A stretch of DNA of 43,965 bases from Candidatus Bacteroides pullicola (GTDB lineage: Bacteria; Bacteroidota; Bacteroidia; Bacteroidales; Bacteroidaceae), in contig DXCV01000021.1 in the NCBI GenBank assembly GCA_019115825.1, positions 1 through 43,965 of the forward strand, read 5' to 3'. The notes under the pieces are model-generated. The model saw only the letters and a list, made by a program, of their open reading frames with translations, was not told the DNA's origin and made no database searches. Position numbers and translations under genes: made by a program. The first letter of the stretch is position 1; the number at the start of each line of letters is the position of its first letter. This document shows positions 35,210-43,613 of the stretch, in pieces.

Positions 35210-35232
35210 GTTCCACGCTCAATTACACGGGG

Positions 35233-35240
35233 CAAATATA
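35233..35240 (-). promoter_or_regulatory. -7 box for the DUF5686 gene
   Basis: Minus strand TATATTTG, full match to TAnnTTTG, 23 bp before the GTG start. Confidence 0.5.
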
Positions 35241-35291
35241 GGAATTATCACCGGAAGTACCTGCTTTTTCACGTCATTTAGGATAATAAGA

Positions 35292-35324
35292 AGCAGGATT
35301 AAGACAGGACTGAAGCGGGATTAA
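35292..35324. repeat. three 11-bp tandem repeats
   Basis: AGCAGGATTAA (35292-35302), GACAGGACTGA (35303-35313) and AGCGGGATTAA (35314-35324) are related 11-bp words. The period is half of the 22-bp period of the array that begins just downstream. Confidence 0.6.
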
Positions 35325-35329
35325 AGGGA

Positions 35330-35417
35330 AGAATATCCGACTTCGAGGAGGAATCATGTACGATGATTCCTACCATCATGTACGATGATGCCTCCTCGAA
35401 GCATGGATTCGGTGGCG
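35330..35417. repeat. 22-bp palindrome array 3' of the pullulanase gene
   Basis: Two perfect units at 35352-35373 (arms AATCA/TGATT, centre TGTACGA, spacer CCTAC) and 35374-35395 (arms CATCA/TGATG, same centre, spacer CCTCC) are followed by a near unit at 35396-35417 (TCGAA/TTCGG). The pair is enclosed by a perfect 11-bp inverted repeat, CTTCGAGGAGG (35341-35351) and CCTCCTCGAAG (35391-35401). The array ends 11 bp from the pullulanase stop codon. Confidence 0.9.
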
Positions 35418-35428
35418 GGATACGCCGC

Positions 35429-37423
35429 TTATTGATGCACAATCAACGCCGAGCGGGGAGCGACGCTCACCTGTCCGCCACGGATAGTGCCAAGACCGCG
35501 GTCTGGATTAATCTTGCCATCGCGGCACACCACTTGCCAAGTGCCTGCGGGCAGGCTGACCTGCGTGGCCGCGGCGCGTGCATTGAGGATAACCGTGATG
35601 TCTTTCCATGTGTCTCCCGCGGGCTGACCCTTCAGGCGGAAGGCAACCACGTTATCTTCCGTATCGGGCAGGAACTCCAGATGTTCACGCACCAAGCCGG
35701 CATCGCCCAGGCGGAAGGCGGGATGGGCACGGCGCATCTTAACGAGGCCGCTCACGTAGTCGAACACGTCGCGATTCTCCCGTTTCAACTCCCAGCGGAT
35801 GGTGTTGATGCTGTCGGGGCTGTTGTAGGAATTATGCACGCCCTTCTTGTCGCGCATCACTTCGTCGCCCGCGAAGATGAAAGGCACACCCTGCGAGGTG
35901 AGCACGGCAGTCTCGGCCAGCTTGTGCAGGGCCTTGCGAACGGCCACACCCGCATCGGGCATAGTGGCTTTCAAGCGGTCGGCCAGGCACATGTCGTCGT
36001 GGCAGCTGACGTAGCTGATGAACTGGGTGGGTTCGTTGGCCCAGAACTTGGGCGTGCGGCGCGCCTCGCTGAGGTTGGCCTGCGGATGCTCCACGCCTCC
36101 GGCCAAGCCGAAGCGTATGCCAGCTTCGTGCCCCTTTAGTCCGGCCAGGAAAGCACCTTGCGCGTCATTTCCGAAGGGACCGCGCAGGCTGTCGCGGAAC
36201 TCGTCGCTAAAGGCAGCAATGCGCGAGAGACGGTCGATGTTGTTCTTCATCGCCAGGGAGTCTGCGGGAAGTTGGGGAGCACCGGCGGCCCATCCTTCGC
36301 CATAGACATAGATGGTGGGGTCTATCTCGTCCAAGGTTTGGCGGATGGCACGCATCGTCTGCAAGTCGTGGATGCCCATGAGGTCGAAGCGGAAGCCGTC
36401 CACATGATACTCCTCTACCCAATACTTCACGCTCTCCACCATGTAGCGGCGCATCATGGCGCGCTCGGAAGCGGTCTCGTTGCCGCATCCGGAAGCATCG
36501 GCAAAGGTGCCGTCGGACTTGTGGCGATAGAAGTATCCGGGCACGGTACGCTCGAAGTTGCTGCCCTCGGTCACGGCGGTATGGTTGTACACCACGTCCA
36601 TCACCACGCGGATGCCCGCCCGGTGCAGGGCCATCACCATCTGCTTGAACTCGCGGATACGCGTGGCGGGGTCGTAGGGATTGGTGGAGTAAGAGCCTTC
36701 GGGGGCATTGTAGTTCTTGGGGTCATATCCCCAGTTGTATTGGGGTTGGTCGAGTTTGGTTTCATCCACAGAAGAATAATCGAAGGAAGGGAGGATGTGA
36801 ACGTGGGTGACACCCAACTCCTTCAGGTGGTCTATGCCCGTCTTCTGTCCTCGGGCGGAAGTGGTGCCTTCTTCGGTCAGAGCCAGGAACTTGCCCCGGT
36901 GCGTGATGCCTGAGAGAGAGTCGATGGAGAAATCCCGGTGGTGCATCTCATAAATAATAATGTCTGCAAAGCTTTTCAGTTCGGGGCGGACGTCCTTGTC
37001 CCAGCCTTCGGGGTCGGTCGTGTCTAGGTCGAGGATGGCGGCGCGGTCTCCATTGACGCCCACGGCCTTGGCCCATACGCCGGGTGTGTCGCCCAGCCAG
37101 GCGCCATCCACCTTCACATCAAAGGTGTAGAACTGGCCGTTCAAGTCGCCCGATACCTCGGCGCGCCACATCCCGCCGTCGGCCTCCTTCATCGGGAGGA
37201 CTTGGACAGGTTCGCCGCCCAGCCCATCGGCATAGAGCTTCAGGCTGACCTCTTCGGCGGAGGGCGCCCACAGGGCGAACTTGGTGCCCGCAGGAGCATA
37301 GTTCATTTCTTCCCATTCGCCTTCCGGCACGGGATACTTGTCATACTCATCTTGGGATGGCTGCACGTCTTGGCATCCCATTACCGACAATGCCGGCAAA
37401 ATCAACAAGTGCTTCAACTTCAT
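35429..37423 (-). CDS. pulA: type I pullulanase, lipoprotein
   Basis: This 664-residue enzyme of GH13 cuts alpha-1,6 branches in pullulan, amylopectin or glycogen fragments. The lipobox SVMGC gives an acylated Cys17, so it works outside the cytoplasm. A CBM48-like domain (about 40-135) is followed by the (beta/alpha)8 barrel. The type I signature YNWGYDP is at 229-235; DVVYNHT precedes the catalytic FRFD (Asp347), GEGW (Glu376) and SCHDD (Asp476). The ATG at 37423 starts the lipoprotein signal; the upstream in-frame extension has no domain. It is divergent from malQ across a 396-bp region, and the two form the core of an alpha-glucan module. Confidence 0.92.
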   Translation of the reverse strand: MKLKHLLILPALSVMGCQDVQPSQDEYDKYPVPEGEWEEMNYAPAGTKFALWAPSAEEVSLKLYADGLGGEPVQVLPMKEADGGMWRAEVSGDLNGQFYTFDVKVDGAWLGDTPGVWAKAVGVNGDRAAILDLDTTDPEGWDKDVRPELKSFADIIIYEMHHRDFSIDSLSGITHRGKFLALTEEGTTSARGQKTGIDHLKELGVTHVHILPSFDYSSVDETKLDQPQYNWGYDPKNYNAPEGSYSTNPYDPATRIREFKQMVMALHRAGIRVVMDVVYNHTAVTEGSNFERTVPGYFYRHKSDGTFADASGCGNETASERAMMRRYMVESVKYWVEEYHVDGFRFDLMGIHDLQTMRAIRQTLDEIDPTIYVYGEGWAAGAPQLPADSLAMKNNIDRLSRIAAFSDEFRDSLRGPFGNDAQGAFLAGLKGHEAGIRFGLAGGVEHPQANLSEARRTPKFWANEPTQFISYVSCHDDMCLADRLKATMPDAGVAVRKALHKLAETAVLTSQGVPFIFAGDEVMRDKKGVHNSYNSPDSINTIRWELKRENRDVFDYVSGLVKMRRAHPAFRLGDAGLVREHLEFLPDTEDNVVAFRLKGQPAGDTWKDITVILNARAAATQVSLPAGTWQVVCRDGKINPDRGLGTIRGGQVSVAPRSALIVHQ

Positions 37424-37469
37424 GGAATAAACATTTAGATGATTCGTTATAGATAATTGAGTTTTGCTA

Positions 37470-37477
37470 CAAAGATA
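37470..37477 (-). promoter_or_regulatory. -7 box for pulA
   Basis: Minus strand TATCTTTG, full match to TAnnTTTG, 46 bp before the ATG. No -33 TTTG is seen, so activation by a regulator is plausible. Confidence 0.45.
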
Positions 37478-37685
37478 CATGCTTTGTCCGTCATAACCTC
37501 GGAAATAGAAAGAAAATAGAGGGTGCAACAAATGCACAAGCCTGTATTTCAAGCTGGAAAGAGGAAATATCAGGTAAATCCATGGAAAGCCGGGGAAGCC
37601 AAGTCTGCGTTTTCTCACACCCGTGAACAGATGCTGACGGCACCTCCCCGCCCTATCGTCCGTTTATATTTTCATCCAGGAGAAC

Positions 37686-37716
37686 ACGCCCCACAAGTGC
37701 TTCTGGGGGCGTTTTT
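37686..37716 (+). terminator. terminator-like hairpin without an upstream gene
   Basis: Arms ACGCCCC (37686-37692) and GGGGCGT (37706-37712) are followed by TTTTT. No plus-strand gene precedes it, so it could end a small RNA or act as an attenuator in a longer malQ leader. Confidence 0.55.
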
Positions 37717-37773
37717 AGCCTAAATTGATTTATATTTTCATTCTTTGGGCGGGTGTTTCCCTTTTCTCTCACT

Positions 37774-37781
37774 ACATTTGC
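37774..37781 (+). promoter_or_regulatory. -7 box for malQ
   Basis: TACATTTG, full match to TAnnTTTG, 38 bp before the malQ ATG. A TTTG at 37745-37748 is 25 bp upstream, longer than the usual -33 spacing. Confidence 0.5.
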
Positions 37782-37819
37782 GTCACGATTATGTAAATTT
37801 ACTAATACCGAAACGACTT

Positions 37820-40492
37820 ATGACGATTACCTTCAGAATTCAGTATCACACCACGTGGGGCGAGAGCCTGCGTGTCCTTGTCAACGAAGGACCCGAAGCC
37901 GAGTTGTCCACCGTGGACGGAAACGTATGGCAAGGTCAAGCCCATTTCCGGCCGGCCAACCCCGATGCCCCTGTATCCTACCGCTATGCCGTCTACCGGG
38001 ACGGGCATCCCGTGCGCGTGGAGTTCGGAGCCATCCCGCACACGTTCTGCCCTGTGGACGATGATTCGCGCCACTATCTCCTGCAAGACGCCTGGCGCGA
38101 CCTGCCCGCGGAATCCTACCGCTTCAGCTCCGCCTTCTGCCACACGGGCGAAGAAAGCACGGGAGAGACGCTCCCGCAGCCCGCAGGCGACACGCGCATC
38201 ATCCTCCGCGTCCTGTGTCCCGCCGGAAACACGAAACGCCGCACGCTGGCCCTGTCCGGCAACTGCAAGGCGTTGGGAAACTGGGGAGCCTCCGCCCCGC
38301 TCCGGATGCAGGAGGTGTGCCCCAACGTGTGGCAACTGGCCTTGGACGCCTCCACCCTGCCCCCCGCTTTCCAATACAAATATGTGACCCTCGATGAAGA
38401 CGGAGAGGGCATAGCCGAATGGGAGTCGCACGACAACCGCTTCCTGGCTCCCCCCGCGCTCCAGCCGGGCGAGACCTACGTAGGCGTGGAAGAAGAAGCC
38501 TTCTTCGCCAGCGAGCACTACAAAGTGGCGGGAAGCGCCATCCCCATCTTCTCCCTCCGCTCCGAGGGAAGCTATGGCGTGGGCGACTTCGGAGACCTGA
38601 AGACCTTCATCCGCTGGGCGGCGGACACACACCAGCACGCCGTGCAGGTGCTCCCCATCAACGACACCACGATGACCCAGACGTGGACGGATTCCTATCC
38701 CTACAGCTCCATCTCCATCTACGCCTTCCACCCGATGTTCGTGGACCTGCGCCAGCTACCGCCCCTGCACGACCACGAGGCCAGCATCGCCTTCGAGCAG
38801 AAACGCCAGGAACTGAACGCCCTGCCCCAGGTGGATTATGAGGAGGTGAACCACTGGAAGCGTGCCTACCTGAAAGCCGTCTTCCAGCAAGAGCAGGAAG
38901 CCGTGCTCGCCTCCGAAGGCTACCAGGCCTTCTACCGGGAGAACGCCTCGTGGCTCCGCCCGTATGCCGCCTTCTGCTACCTGCGCGACCGCTTCCAGAC
39001 ACCCGACTTCCACCAATGGGGCGAATATGCCACCTACCGCACGGAAATAGCCGAGCAACTCTGCGCGCCGGAGAGCGAGACCTACGCGGAGACCTCCTTC
39101 CACTGCTTCGTGCAATACCTGCTGCACATCCAACTGCTGGACGCCTGCAACTACGGCCGCGAACGGGGCGTCATCGTCAAGGGAGACATCCCCATCGGCA
39201 TCAGCCGCACAAGCGTGGAGGCCTGGGTGGAGCCGTATTACTTCAACATGAACGGACAAGCCGGAGCACCCCCCGATGCCTTCTCCACCAAGGGACAGAA
39301 CTGGGGACTGCCCACCTACAACTGGCGCGTGATGGAAGAAGACGGCTACCAGTGGTGGAAACGCCGCTTCCGCAAGATGGCCGACTATTTCTCCGCCTAC
39401 CGCATCGACCACATCCTGGGCTTCTTCCGCATCTGGGAGATTCCCACCCACTCCGTGCATGGCCTGCTCGGCCAGTTCGTGCCCGCCCTGCCCATGAGCG
39501 TGGACGAAATCCAACGCTACGGCCTGCACTTCCGCAAAGACTTCATGACGCTCCCGTTCATCAACGACTTCATGCTGAACCAGATGTTCGGCCAGCGGGC
39601 AAACATGGTGCGCGACACCTTCGTGCAACCCCTGCACGACGACCGCTACGAGATGCGCCCCGAGTTCGACACCCAGCGCAAGATTGAAGCCTACTTCGCC
39701 GGACAGGACGACGCAGACGCCCTCGCCTTGAAGGAGGGACTCTACGCCCTGGTGAGCGACGTGCTCTTCATCCCCGACCGCGACAACCCAGAGATGTACC
39801 ACCCGCGCATCGCCGTGCAGAACGACTACGTCTACCGCCAACTGAACCCGTGGGAGAAGGACGTCTTCAACCGCCTCTACAACGACTACTACTACCGCCG
39901 CCACAACGACTTCTGGTATCGCGAGGCGATGAAGAAGCTCCCCGTCCTGACGCAATCCACGCAGATGCTGGTGTGCGGCGAAGACCTCGGCATGGTGCCC
40001 GACTGCGTGCCCTGGGTGATGGAGCAGCTCCAGATTCTCTCGCTCGAAATCCAGCGCATGCCCAAGCATCCGGAGGACGAGTTCGGACACGTGTGGGCCT
40101 ACCCCTTCCGCTCGGTGTGCACCATCGGCACGCACGACATGAGCAGCTTCCGCGGCTGGTGGGAAGAGGACCGTATGCAATCCTCCCGCTTCTTCTACAA
40201 CGAGCTGAGGCATTGGGGCGAACTGCCCGAGCACGCTCCCGGCTGGCTGTGCGAGGACGTCATCCGCCGGCACCTCTACAGTCCCTCGATGCTCTGCATC
40301 CTGACGTGGCAGGACTGGACGGGCATGGACGAGACGCTGCGCAACCCGGACATCGCCATCGAGCGCATCAACGTGCCTGCCAACCCGCACCACTACTGGC
40401 GCTGGCGCATGCACGTCACGCTGGAGGACCTGATGAAACAAGACGCTTTCAACGAGAAAATCCGAAAGATGATTGACGAGAGCGGACGGTAA
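37820..40492 (+). CDS. malQ: 4-alpha-glucanotransferase, DPE2-like, with two N-terminal CBM20 domains
   Basis: This 890-residue GH77 enzyme transfers maltosyl or dextrin units between alpha-1,4-glucans. Two starch-binding CBM20-like domains (about 1-105 and 125-230; second one with LSGNCKALGNWG) precede the catalytic domain (about 255-870). The catalytic residues are Asp530 in RIDH, Glu721 in GEDLG and Asp773 in GTHDM. There is no signal peptide, so it is cytoplasmic. The length and CBM20 pair match the plant DPE2 type rather than the roughly 690-residue E. coli MalQ. It is followed after 136 bp by a sugar MFS transporter. The sequence is strongly GC-rich. Confidence 0.95.
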   Translation: MTITFRIQYHTTWGESLRVLVNEGPEAELSTVDGNVWQGQAHFRPANPDAPVSYRYAVYRDGHPVRVEFGAIPHTFCPVDDDSRHYLLQDAWRDLPAESYRFSSAFCHTGEESTGETLPQPAGDTRIILRVLCPAGNTKRRTLALSGNCKALGNWGASAPLRMQEVCPNVWQLALDASTLPPAFQYKYVTLDEDGEGIAEWESHDNRFLAPPALQPGETYVGVEEEAFFASEHYKVAGSAIPIFSLRSEGSYGVGDFGDLKTFIRWAADTHQHAVQVLPINDTTMTQTWTDSYPYSSISIYAFHPMFVDLRQLPPLHDHEASIAFEQKRQELNALPQVDYEEVNHWKRAYLKAVFQQEQEAVLASEGYQAFYRENASWLRPYAAFCYLRDRFQTPDFHQWGEYATYRTEIAEQLCAPESETYAETSFHCFVQYLLHIQLLDACNYGRERGVIVKGDIPIGISRTSVEAWVEPYYFNMNGQAGAPPDAFSTKGQNWGLPTYNWRVMEEDGYQWWKRRFRKMADYFSAYRIDHILGFFRIWEIPTHSVHGLLGQFVPALPMSVDEIQRYGLHFRKDFMTLPFINDFMLNQMFGQRANMVRDTFVQPLHDDRYEMRPEFDTQRKIEAYFAGQDDADALALKEGLYALVSDVLFIPDRDNPEMYHPRIAVQNDYVYRQLNPWEKDVFNRLYNDYYYRRHNDFWYREAMKKLPVLTQSTQMLVCGEDLGMVPDCVPWVMEQLQILSLEIQRMPKHPEDEFGHVWAYPFRSVCTIGTHDMSSFRGWWEEDRMQSSRFFYNELRHWGELPEHAPGWLCEDVIRRHLYSPSMLCILTWQDWTGMDETLRNPDIAIERINVPANPHHYWRWRMHVTLEDLMKQDAFNEKIRKMIDESGR

Positions 40493-40502
40493 ATGATAAT
40501 TT

Positions 40503-40609
40503 AGTTGACGAGTTGACAAGTTAACAAGACTACGAGGACAGGGCTTATCACTTGTAAATCTGTTTACTAACAGGCCTCGTTGCCTCGTTAACTCGTCCCC
40601 TTGTCAACT
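40503..40609. repeat. inverted repeat of GTTGAC/GTTAAC-type words
   Basis: Arms 40503-40537 and 40575-40609 are reverse complements at 28 of 35 positions. Both are made of 8-bp related words such as TTGACGAG, TTGACAAG and TTAACAAG. The repeat fills the gap between malQ and the MFS gene. Confidence 0.8.
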
Positions 40610-40628
40610 ATTTACAACACCAAAACCA

Positions 40629-41984
40629 ATGAAAGAAATACCCAACCATAGTTTCTGGAAGCTGTGGAACATCAGCTTCGGCTTCTTCGGCGTACAGATA
40701 GCCTACGCCTTGCAGAGCGCCAACATCAGCCGCATCTTCTCCACGCTGGGCGCCGACCCGCACAGCCTGAGTTACTTCTGGATACTGCCCCCGCTGATGG
40801 GCATCATCGTGCAGCCCCTCATCGGGATGTTCAGCGACAAGACCTGGTGCCGCTTCGGGCGGCGCATACCCTACCTCTTCGTGGGGGCCACGGTGGCCGT
40901 GCTCGTCATGTGCATGTTGCCCAACGCGGGCAGCTTCGGCATGTCGGTGGGCGCGGCGATGGTCTTCGGACTGATTTCGCTGATGCTGCTGGACACCAGC
41001 ATCAACGTGGCCATGCAACCCTTCAAGATGATGGTGGGCGACATGGTCAATGAGAAACAGAAGGGCCTGGCCTACGCCATACAGAGCTTCCTGTGCAACG
41101 CCGGGAGCCTGGCGGGCTACCTCTTCCCCTTCATCTTCGCCGCCATAGGCATCAGCAACATCGCGCCCAAGGGGGTGATACCCGACTCGGTGATTTACTC
41201 CTTCTACATCGGCGCGGCCATCCTCATCCTCTGCGTCGTCTACACCACGCTGAAGGTGAAGGAATATCCCCCGAAGCTCTACGCCGAATACCACGGCATC
41301 AGCAGCGAGGAGAAGCAGGAGAAGGTGAACATCTTCCGCCTCCTGGCGCGTGCGCCCAAAGCCTTCTGGACGGTGGGACTGGTGCAATTCTTCTGCTGGT
41401 CGGCCTTCATGTTCATGTGGACGTACACCAACGGCACGGTGGCCGCAGGCGCCTTCGACACGCCCGCCGTGGAGCTGGTGAAGGACGGGGTGACGAGCCT
41501 CGTGCTGGACACGCAGTCGCAGCAATACCAGGATGCGGGCGACTGGGTGGGCATCCTCTTCGCGGTGCAGGCCGTCGGCTCGGTGGTGTGGGCGATGGTG
41601 CTCCCGCTGTTCAAGAACCGGAAGCTGTCCTACTCGCTGAGCCTCGCCTTGGGCGGCATCGGATTCATCTCCACCCTCTTCATCCACGATCCCTACCTGC
41701 TGTTCGTGTCGTTCCTGCTGATAGGCTGCGCGTGGGCGGCGATGCTGGCCCTGCCCTTCACCATCCTGACCAACGCGCTGAGCGGCGGCCACATGGGCAC
41801 GTACCTGGGCCTCTTCAACGGCACCATCTGCATCCCGCAAATCGTGGCGGCCGCCCTCGGCGGGCAGGTGCTGCACCTCTTCACGCGGCCCGGCGCGGTG
41901 CCTCCGGAGGTGAACATGCTGGTGCTGGCGGGCTGCCTGCTGATAGTGGGGGCTTGTTGCGTGGGCATCATACGGGAGAAATGA
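40629..41984 (+). CDS. sugar MFS transporter, SLC45/maltose-type
   Basis: This 451-residue inner-membrane protein has about 12 TM helices and resembles the sucrose/maltose proton symporters of the SLC45 and GPH type. The start FWKLWNISFGFFGVQIAYALQSANISRIFSTLGAD and the loop GMFSDKTWCRFGRRIPYLF are characteristic. It probably brings maltose or short maltodextrins into the cytoplasm for the glucanotransferase next to it. Its stop codon is 6 bp from the convergent stop codon of the SusR-like gene. Confidence 0.88.
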   Translation: MKEIPNHSFWKLWNISFGFFGVQIAYALQSANISRIFSTLGADPHSLSYFWILPPLMGIIVQPLIGMFSDKTWCRFGRRIPYLFVGATVAVLVMCMLPNAGSFGMSVGAAMVFGLISLMLLDTSINVAMQPFKMMVGDMVNEKQKGLAYAIQSFLCNAGSLAGYLFPFIFAAIGISNIAPKGVIPDSVIYSFYIGAAILILCVVYTTLKVKEYPPKLYAEYHGISSEEKQEKVNIFRLLARAPKAFWTVGLVQFFCWSAFMFMWTYTNGTVAAGAFDTPAVELVKDGVTSLVLDTQSQQYQDAGDWVGILFAVQAVGSVVWAMVLPLFKNRKLSYSLSLALGGIGFISTLFIHDPYLLFVSFLLIGCAWAAMLALPFTILTNALSGGHMGTYLGLFNGTICIPQIVAAALGGQVLHLFTRPGAVPPEVNMLVLAGCLLIVGACCVGIIREK

Positions 41985-41993
41985 CAATTGTCA
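41982..41993. other. 12-bp palindrome joining two convergent stop codons
   Basis: TGACAATTGTCA is a perfect palindrome. Its first three bases are the stop codon of the MFS gene and its last three, read on the minus strand, the stop codon of the SusR-like gene. Confidence 0.9.
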
Positions 41994-43613
41994 ATCAATC
42001 CTCATCACCTCCTGCTCGAACTTATCTTTGTCGCCCACAGCCTTGTTGCGCATCTTGCTGCGGTAGTTATACACCGTGGCGAGGGAGTAACCGAGGAAGT
42101 GGGCGATGCTGTTCGTGTCCGTCACGCCCAGGCGGATGAGGGCGAAGATGCGCAGCTCCGTGTTGAGCAGCTCGCCCGCCTTGGGCGCGACGCGCCCGTC
42201 CTCCTGCAAGAGGTTGTTGAAGCGCTCCACGAAGCGTGGGAAGAGGTCGAGGAAGGACTTGTCGAAGTCGCGGTAGAACGCCTTGCGCTCGTCGCGCAGG
42301 AACTGGTCGGAGCGGATGGCCTTGAACAGCGCGTCGGTCTTGGAGGCCATGGCCAACTTCTCCAGCGAGCGGCGATACTGCTCCAGCTTGTCCAGGTAGG
42401 TGACACAGCGGTCGAGGTAGCGGGCGATGTAGACCTCCTTGATGCGCCCCGTCTGCTCCAGGCTGAGGTTGGCGGCGTGCAGGCGGCGGTTGGCCTGGTA
42501 GAGGTCGCGGCGCATGGCGGCCAGCTTCTTCATCCAGCGGTAGAGGTAGACCACGGCGCCTACCAGGAGCAGGGCCAGGACGCTGAGGACGATGAGCAGC
42601 CCGGTGACCACCGCCCGCTCGTGGGCCGCCTTGTCGCGATAGGCGCGGTCGATGATGGGATAGATTTCCGTCACCTCCAGCGAGCGCAGGCGGGCGTGGC
42701 AGGCCACGGCGTCCTCCATGGAGCAGTTCAGGTAGGCGTAGGCGCGGTCCAGGTCGCCCCGTTCGTGGAGCAGGCGGGCCAGCTTGTGCAGCGAGGCGTA
42801 TTCGCGCACGGAGCGTTGCAGGTCCCAGAGGGCGGTGCGCGCCAGGTAGTAGGCTTGCCGCGCGGTGTCGCCCTTGGCCATGTATGCCTCGTAGAGGGTA
42901 TAGTTCAGGTAGGACAGGATTTCGGGGTCGTCCGTCTCCTGCAAGAGCCGCCGGAGTATGCCCACCGCCTCGTCCGGCTTTCCGCCCAGGGCGGCTCGCT
43001 CGGCCCGCACGATGTCGCAGTCCAGGCTGCGGATGGCGTTCTGGGCGATGGAGTCGCGGTAGAGGTCGGTCTGCGCCAGGTACTTGCGCTTGACGCGGTG
43101 CTCGATGGTGTAGTCTGCCAGCCAGCCGTAGCACGTGCGGCACGCATGATAGTAGTCCACGCGCAGGGCGGTGTCCAGGCGGGCGGCGTCCACGCGCTGG
43201 AGGTGGTGCAAGGCGTCGGCATAGAGACCCATGACGCCCAGCACGGCGGCGCGGTCGATGTCCACCTCGTCCACCAGTTCGGGATGGCCGTGGACGGGCA
43301 GCAGGGCGGCGCGGCGGTTGATGTAGCGCACGGCGGAGTCGGCCTGGTAGTGCAGGTATTCTTCGCTCAGCTCCTTGCAGAGGGCGTACTGCTGCAGGGT
43401 GTCCGCAGTCAGGGCGAGGCGGCGGCGCAGGTCGGCGATGCGGGCTTCCTTGCGGGCGCGGTATTCGGGCTTGCGGGCGATGGCGCCGTCCAGCTCGTCC
43501 AGGATGGCGCGCACGGAATCGGCGGGCATCGGGGCGGGCTGTGCGGAGGCCGTGGCGGGCATCCACACCGGCAGCAGGAGGAGTATCAAGGTCAGTACAA
43601 AGGTCTGTATCAT
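41991..43613 (-). CDS. SusR-like membrane regulator (DUF6377)
   Basis: This 540-residue protein has a signal peptide (1-24), a periplasmic TPR-like helical sensor (about 25-325), one TM segment (about 332-355, VVTGLLIVLSVLALLLVGAVVYLY), a coiled-coil stretch and a cytoplasmic C-terminal part ending in a LuxR-type helix-turn-helix (ALIRLGVTDTNSIAHFLGYSLATVYNYRSKMRNKA). This is the layout of SusR, which senses maltose-type sugars in the periplasm and activates starch genes in B. thetaiotaomicron. The neighbours (MFS transporter, malQ, pulA) fit this role. No susC or susD genes are in the window. It is very GC-rich. Confidence 0.88.
   Translation of the reverse strand: MIQTFVLTLILLLLPVWMPATASAQPAPMPADSVRAILDELDGAIARKPEYRARKEARIADLRRRLALTADTLQQYALCKELSEEYLHYQADSAVRYINRRAALLPVHGHPELVDEVDIDRAAVLGVMGLYADALHHLQRVDAARLDTALRVDYYHACRTCYGWLADYTIEHRVKRKYLAQTDLYRDSIAQNAIRSLDCDIVRAERAALGGKPDEAVGILRRLLQETDDPEILSYLNYTLYEAYMAKGDTARQAYYLARTALWDLQRSVREYASLHKLARLLHERGDLDRAYAYLNCSMEDAVACHARLRSLEVTEIYPIIDRAYRDKAAHERAVVTGLLIVLSVLALLLVGAVVYLYRWMKKLAAMRRDLYQANRRLHAANLSLEQTGRIKEVYIARYLDRCVTYLDKLEQYRRSLEKLAMASKTDALFKAIRSDQFLRDERKAFYRDFDKSFLDLFPRFVERFNNLLQEDGRVAPKAGELLNTELRIFALIRLGVTDTNSIAHFLGYSLATVYNYRSKMRNKAVGDKDKFEQEVMRID

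Larger units (their letters stand above)
37424..37819. other. 396-bp divergent control region between pulA and malQ
   Basis: It holds a minus-strand -7 box for pulA (37470-37477), a terminator-like plus-strand hairpin (37686-37716) and a plus-strand -7 box for malQ (37774-37781). The middle 37500-37680 shows no gene I can support; a 66-codon open frame there has no recognisable features. Targets of the SusR-like regulator may lie here. Confidence 0.5.

Noticed and set aside
37523..37723. Small 66-codon plus-strand gene between pulA and malQ
   Set aside because: No start context, signal or domain is visible, and its end runs through the terminator-like hairpin.
38756..40519. Long minus-strand frame opposite malQ
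   Set aside because: Antisense to the GH77 catalytic motifs and of biased composition (Val, His, Glu) without a domain.
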